Positions 5,496-6,599 of a stretch of DNA of 6,599 nt are shown here, piece after piece. Below the pieces are notes generated by a model. The model had not been told where the DNA came from, did no database searches, and saw only the letters and a list, made by a program, of their open reading frames with translations. Origin of the DNA: Psychrobacter sp. UBA3483 (GTDB lineage: Bacteria > Pseudomonadota > Gammaproteobacteria > Pseudomonadales > Moraxellaceae); assembly GCF_002377905.1 (NCBI RefSeq), contig NZ_DFQS01000059.1:83242-89840 (forward strand), written 5' to 3'. Position 1 is the first letter of the stretch; every line of letters begins with the position of its first letter. The position numbers and the translations under genes were made by a program.

Positions 5496-6425
5496 ATGTC
5501 AGACAATACCACGACTGCTACAACAAGCATAAAGTCGAGCAAAAATTCTCAAAACATACCAGTTGCGGCTGCTATTGATACCGCGACGCTATTGATTAAA
5601 TGCCGCGATCAAGCGGGTATCGTTCAAGCCGTATCTGAGTTTATTCATCGTTATGGTGGCAATATTATTACGCTCGATCAGTATTCAACCGCTCATGAAG
5701 GCGGGCAGTACTTTATGCGCTTAGAGTTTGCGTTAGCAGGCTTGAGCGAAATTATGGATAACTTTGAAGCCAGCTTCGGTCATACGGTGGCTAAGCGCCA
5801 TAATATGGCGTGGCGCTTACATAACAATGCGATTAAAACCAAGGTTGGCATTTTAGTGTCAAAGTTCGACCATGCATTGTTAGATTTACTGTGGCGGCAT
5901 CAGCGCGGATTACTCGATTGCGAGATTACATCTGTTGTTAGTAACCATGAAGATTTGCGCCAAGCGGTAGAAAACTTTGGTATAACCTTTCATTATGTGC
6001 CAGTCACCAAGGATAATAAAGCCGAGGCAGAAGAGCAGATTCATACCTTGATGGCAGGCAATGACTTGCTGGTATTGGCGCGTTATATGCAGATTTTATC
6101 GTCTGATTTTGTCAAGCGTTGGCCGATGCAAGTCATCAATATTCACCATTCATTTTTGCCCGCGTTTGTCGGTGCCGACCCTTATCGTCAGGCTTATGAG
6201 AAAGGCGTCAAGCTTATCGGTGCGACCGCACACTATGTGACAGCCGAGCTTGATCAGGGACCTATCATTGAGCAAGATGTGCATCGTGTCACTCACCGTC
6301 AAGGGGTGGCAGAACTTCGTGCAATAGGCCGTGATATCGAGCGCAATGTCTTAGCGCGCGCGGTGAATTGGCATGTACAAAACCGCGTGATTGTGGCGGG
6401 TAATAAGACCGTGGTTTTTAATTAG
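5496..6425 (+). CDS. purU: Formyltetrahydrofolate deformylase PurU
   Basis: PurU hydrolyses 10-formyltetrahydrofolate to tetrahydrofolate and formate in the cytoplasm, balancing one-carbon pools and supplying formate for purine synthesis. The 309-residue protein is intact. An ACT domain lies at about residues 29-105 (TLLIKCRDQAGIVQAVSEFI), where such enzymes sense methionine and glycine. The formyltransferase-type catalytic domain follows at about 115-305, with the catalytic Asn and His in INIHHSFLP (N215, H217) and the catalytic Asp in ELDQGPIIEQD (D253). The first 28 residues are a Thr/Ser/Ala-rich extension absent from the about 280-residue E. coli enzyme. The ATG at 5496 has only a weak Shine-Dalgarno sequence, so a start inside that extension cannot be excluded, but no other ATG precedes the ACT domain. 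It is a chromosomal core gene, more GC-rich than the trio, and it marks the DNA next to the island. Confidence 0.95.
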   Translation: MSDNTTTATTSIKSSKNSQNIPVAAAIDTATLLIKCRDQAGIVQAVSEFIHRYGGNIITLDQYSTAHEGGQYFMRLEFALAGLSEIMDNFEASFGHTVAKRHNMAWRLHNNAIKTKVGILVSKFDHALLDLLWRHQRGLLDCEITSVVSNHEDLRQAVENFGITFHYVPVTKDNKAEAEEQIHTLMAGNDLLVLARYMQILSSDFVKRWPMQVINIHHSFLPAFVGADPYRQAYEKGVKLIGATAHYVTAELDQGPIIEQDVHRVTHRQGVAELRAIGRDIERNVLARAVNWHVQNRVIVAGNKTVVFN

Positions 6426-6506
6426 CTTTTTTGGTGGTGTATCAAAAAGTATGCTGGGGTAATAAAAGAAGGGTGACAGCCGAAGCAAGATGATATATTT
6501 GAGGTT

Positions 6507-6542
6507 ATGAAGACACAAATACAGATCAATTGCCCCGACTGA
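6507..6542 (+). pseudogene. IS1-family InsA-like zinc-finger protein, start only, damaged
   Basis: The ATG at 6507 opens MKTQIQINCPD and then meets TGA at 6540, exactly where the second Cys of the CPxC zinc-finger motif should stand. IS1 InsA begins MASVSISCPSC, the same pattern. After the TGA the next bases still suggest the expected basic ARLKK segment, then decay into A-rich sequence. GAGG two bases before the ATG is a closely spaced ribosome binding site. The break is either a real mutation or an error near the end of an assembled contig, and the latter is more likely given the poly-A end. Confidence 0.5.
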
Positions 6543-6576
6543 GCTAGGCTGAAGAAAAAGAAAAACAAAAAATAAT

Positions 6577-6598
6577 AAAAAAAAAAAAAAAAAAAAAA
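6577..6598 (+). repeat. Run of 22 A at the window end
   Basis: An uninterrupted A tract follows a stretch that already loses coding sense (6551-6576). It is unlike anything else in the window and looks like an assembly or read-end artefact. Natural homopolymers this long are rare in bacteria. Confidence 0.7.
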
Positions 6599-6599
6599 T

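Larger units (their letters stand above)
6433..6599 (+). mobile_element. IS1-family insertion sequence, left end only
   Basis: Beginning with GGTGGTGT at 6433, seven bases after the purU stop, the sequence has the layout of an IS1 left end: a GGTG-type tip, a non-coding leader of about 70 bp, TTTGAGGT shortly before an ATG, and an insA-like start. IS1 itself, from memory, begins GGTGATG and has a similar TTTTTGAGGT before insA. Only 167 bp are present before the window ends in a poly-A run. The insertion may have cut the purU terminator, since CTTTTTT lies at 6426-6432. Confidence 0.55.

Overview
The window looks like a piece of a gammaproteobacterial genome, most likely Psychrobacter or another member of the Moraxellaceae. 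The support is the style of the PurU protein with its low-complexity N-terminal extension, the AT-rich intergenic DNA and the kinds of insertion sequence. The genus is an inference from protein style and was not tested by a search. Both ends run into insertion sequences and stop inside their transposases, and the last 60 bases decay into A-rich sequence. This suggests a whole short contig broken at multi-copy elements.

Layout. (1) 1-364, minus strand: the 5' part of an IS256-family element, with the first 102 residues of its transposase, a good ribosome binding site and a terminal inverted repeat ending at about 364. (2) 365-488: a short gene-free stretch with small inverted repeats. (3) 489-5209, minus strand: a compact three-gene operon that I recognise as the Gamma-Mobile-Trio (GMT), in the order gmtY (tyrosine recombinase), gmtZ (large second tyrosine recombinase), gmtX (small protein with a coiled coil). 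(4) 5210-5495: a very AT-rich, palindrome-rich stretch that holds the likely gmtY promoter and probably the island edge, then a rho-independent terminator on the plus strand, then the purU leader. (5) 5496-6425, plus strand: purU, formyltetrahydrofolate deformylase, a chromosomal housekeeping gene. (6) 6433-6599, plus strand: the left end of an IS1-family element, starting 7 bases after the purU stop, with a damaged insA-like start.

The main result is that gmtZ is split by one in-frame TAG at codon 183. The reading frame on both sides is the same and there is no shift, and the gap between the two open parts reads as normal protein. The stop separates the N-terminal DNA-binding part from a downstream part that keeps all the visible catalytic residues. 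Unless the stop is read through or is a sequencing error, this GMT element has lost one of its two recombinases and may be immobilised. Its cargo, which in this element class often includes anti-phage and antibacterial genes, would lie beyond position 1, past the IS256 copy.

The trio genes are visibly more AT-rich than purU, as expected for an acquired element next to core DNA. The gmtY promoter region carries a 17-bp palindrome lying over the -10 box, a candidate operator or recombinase binding site at the island end.
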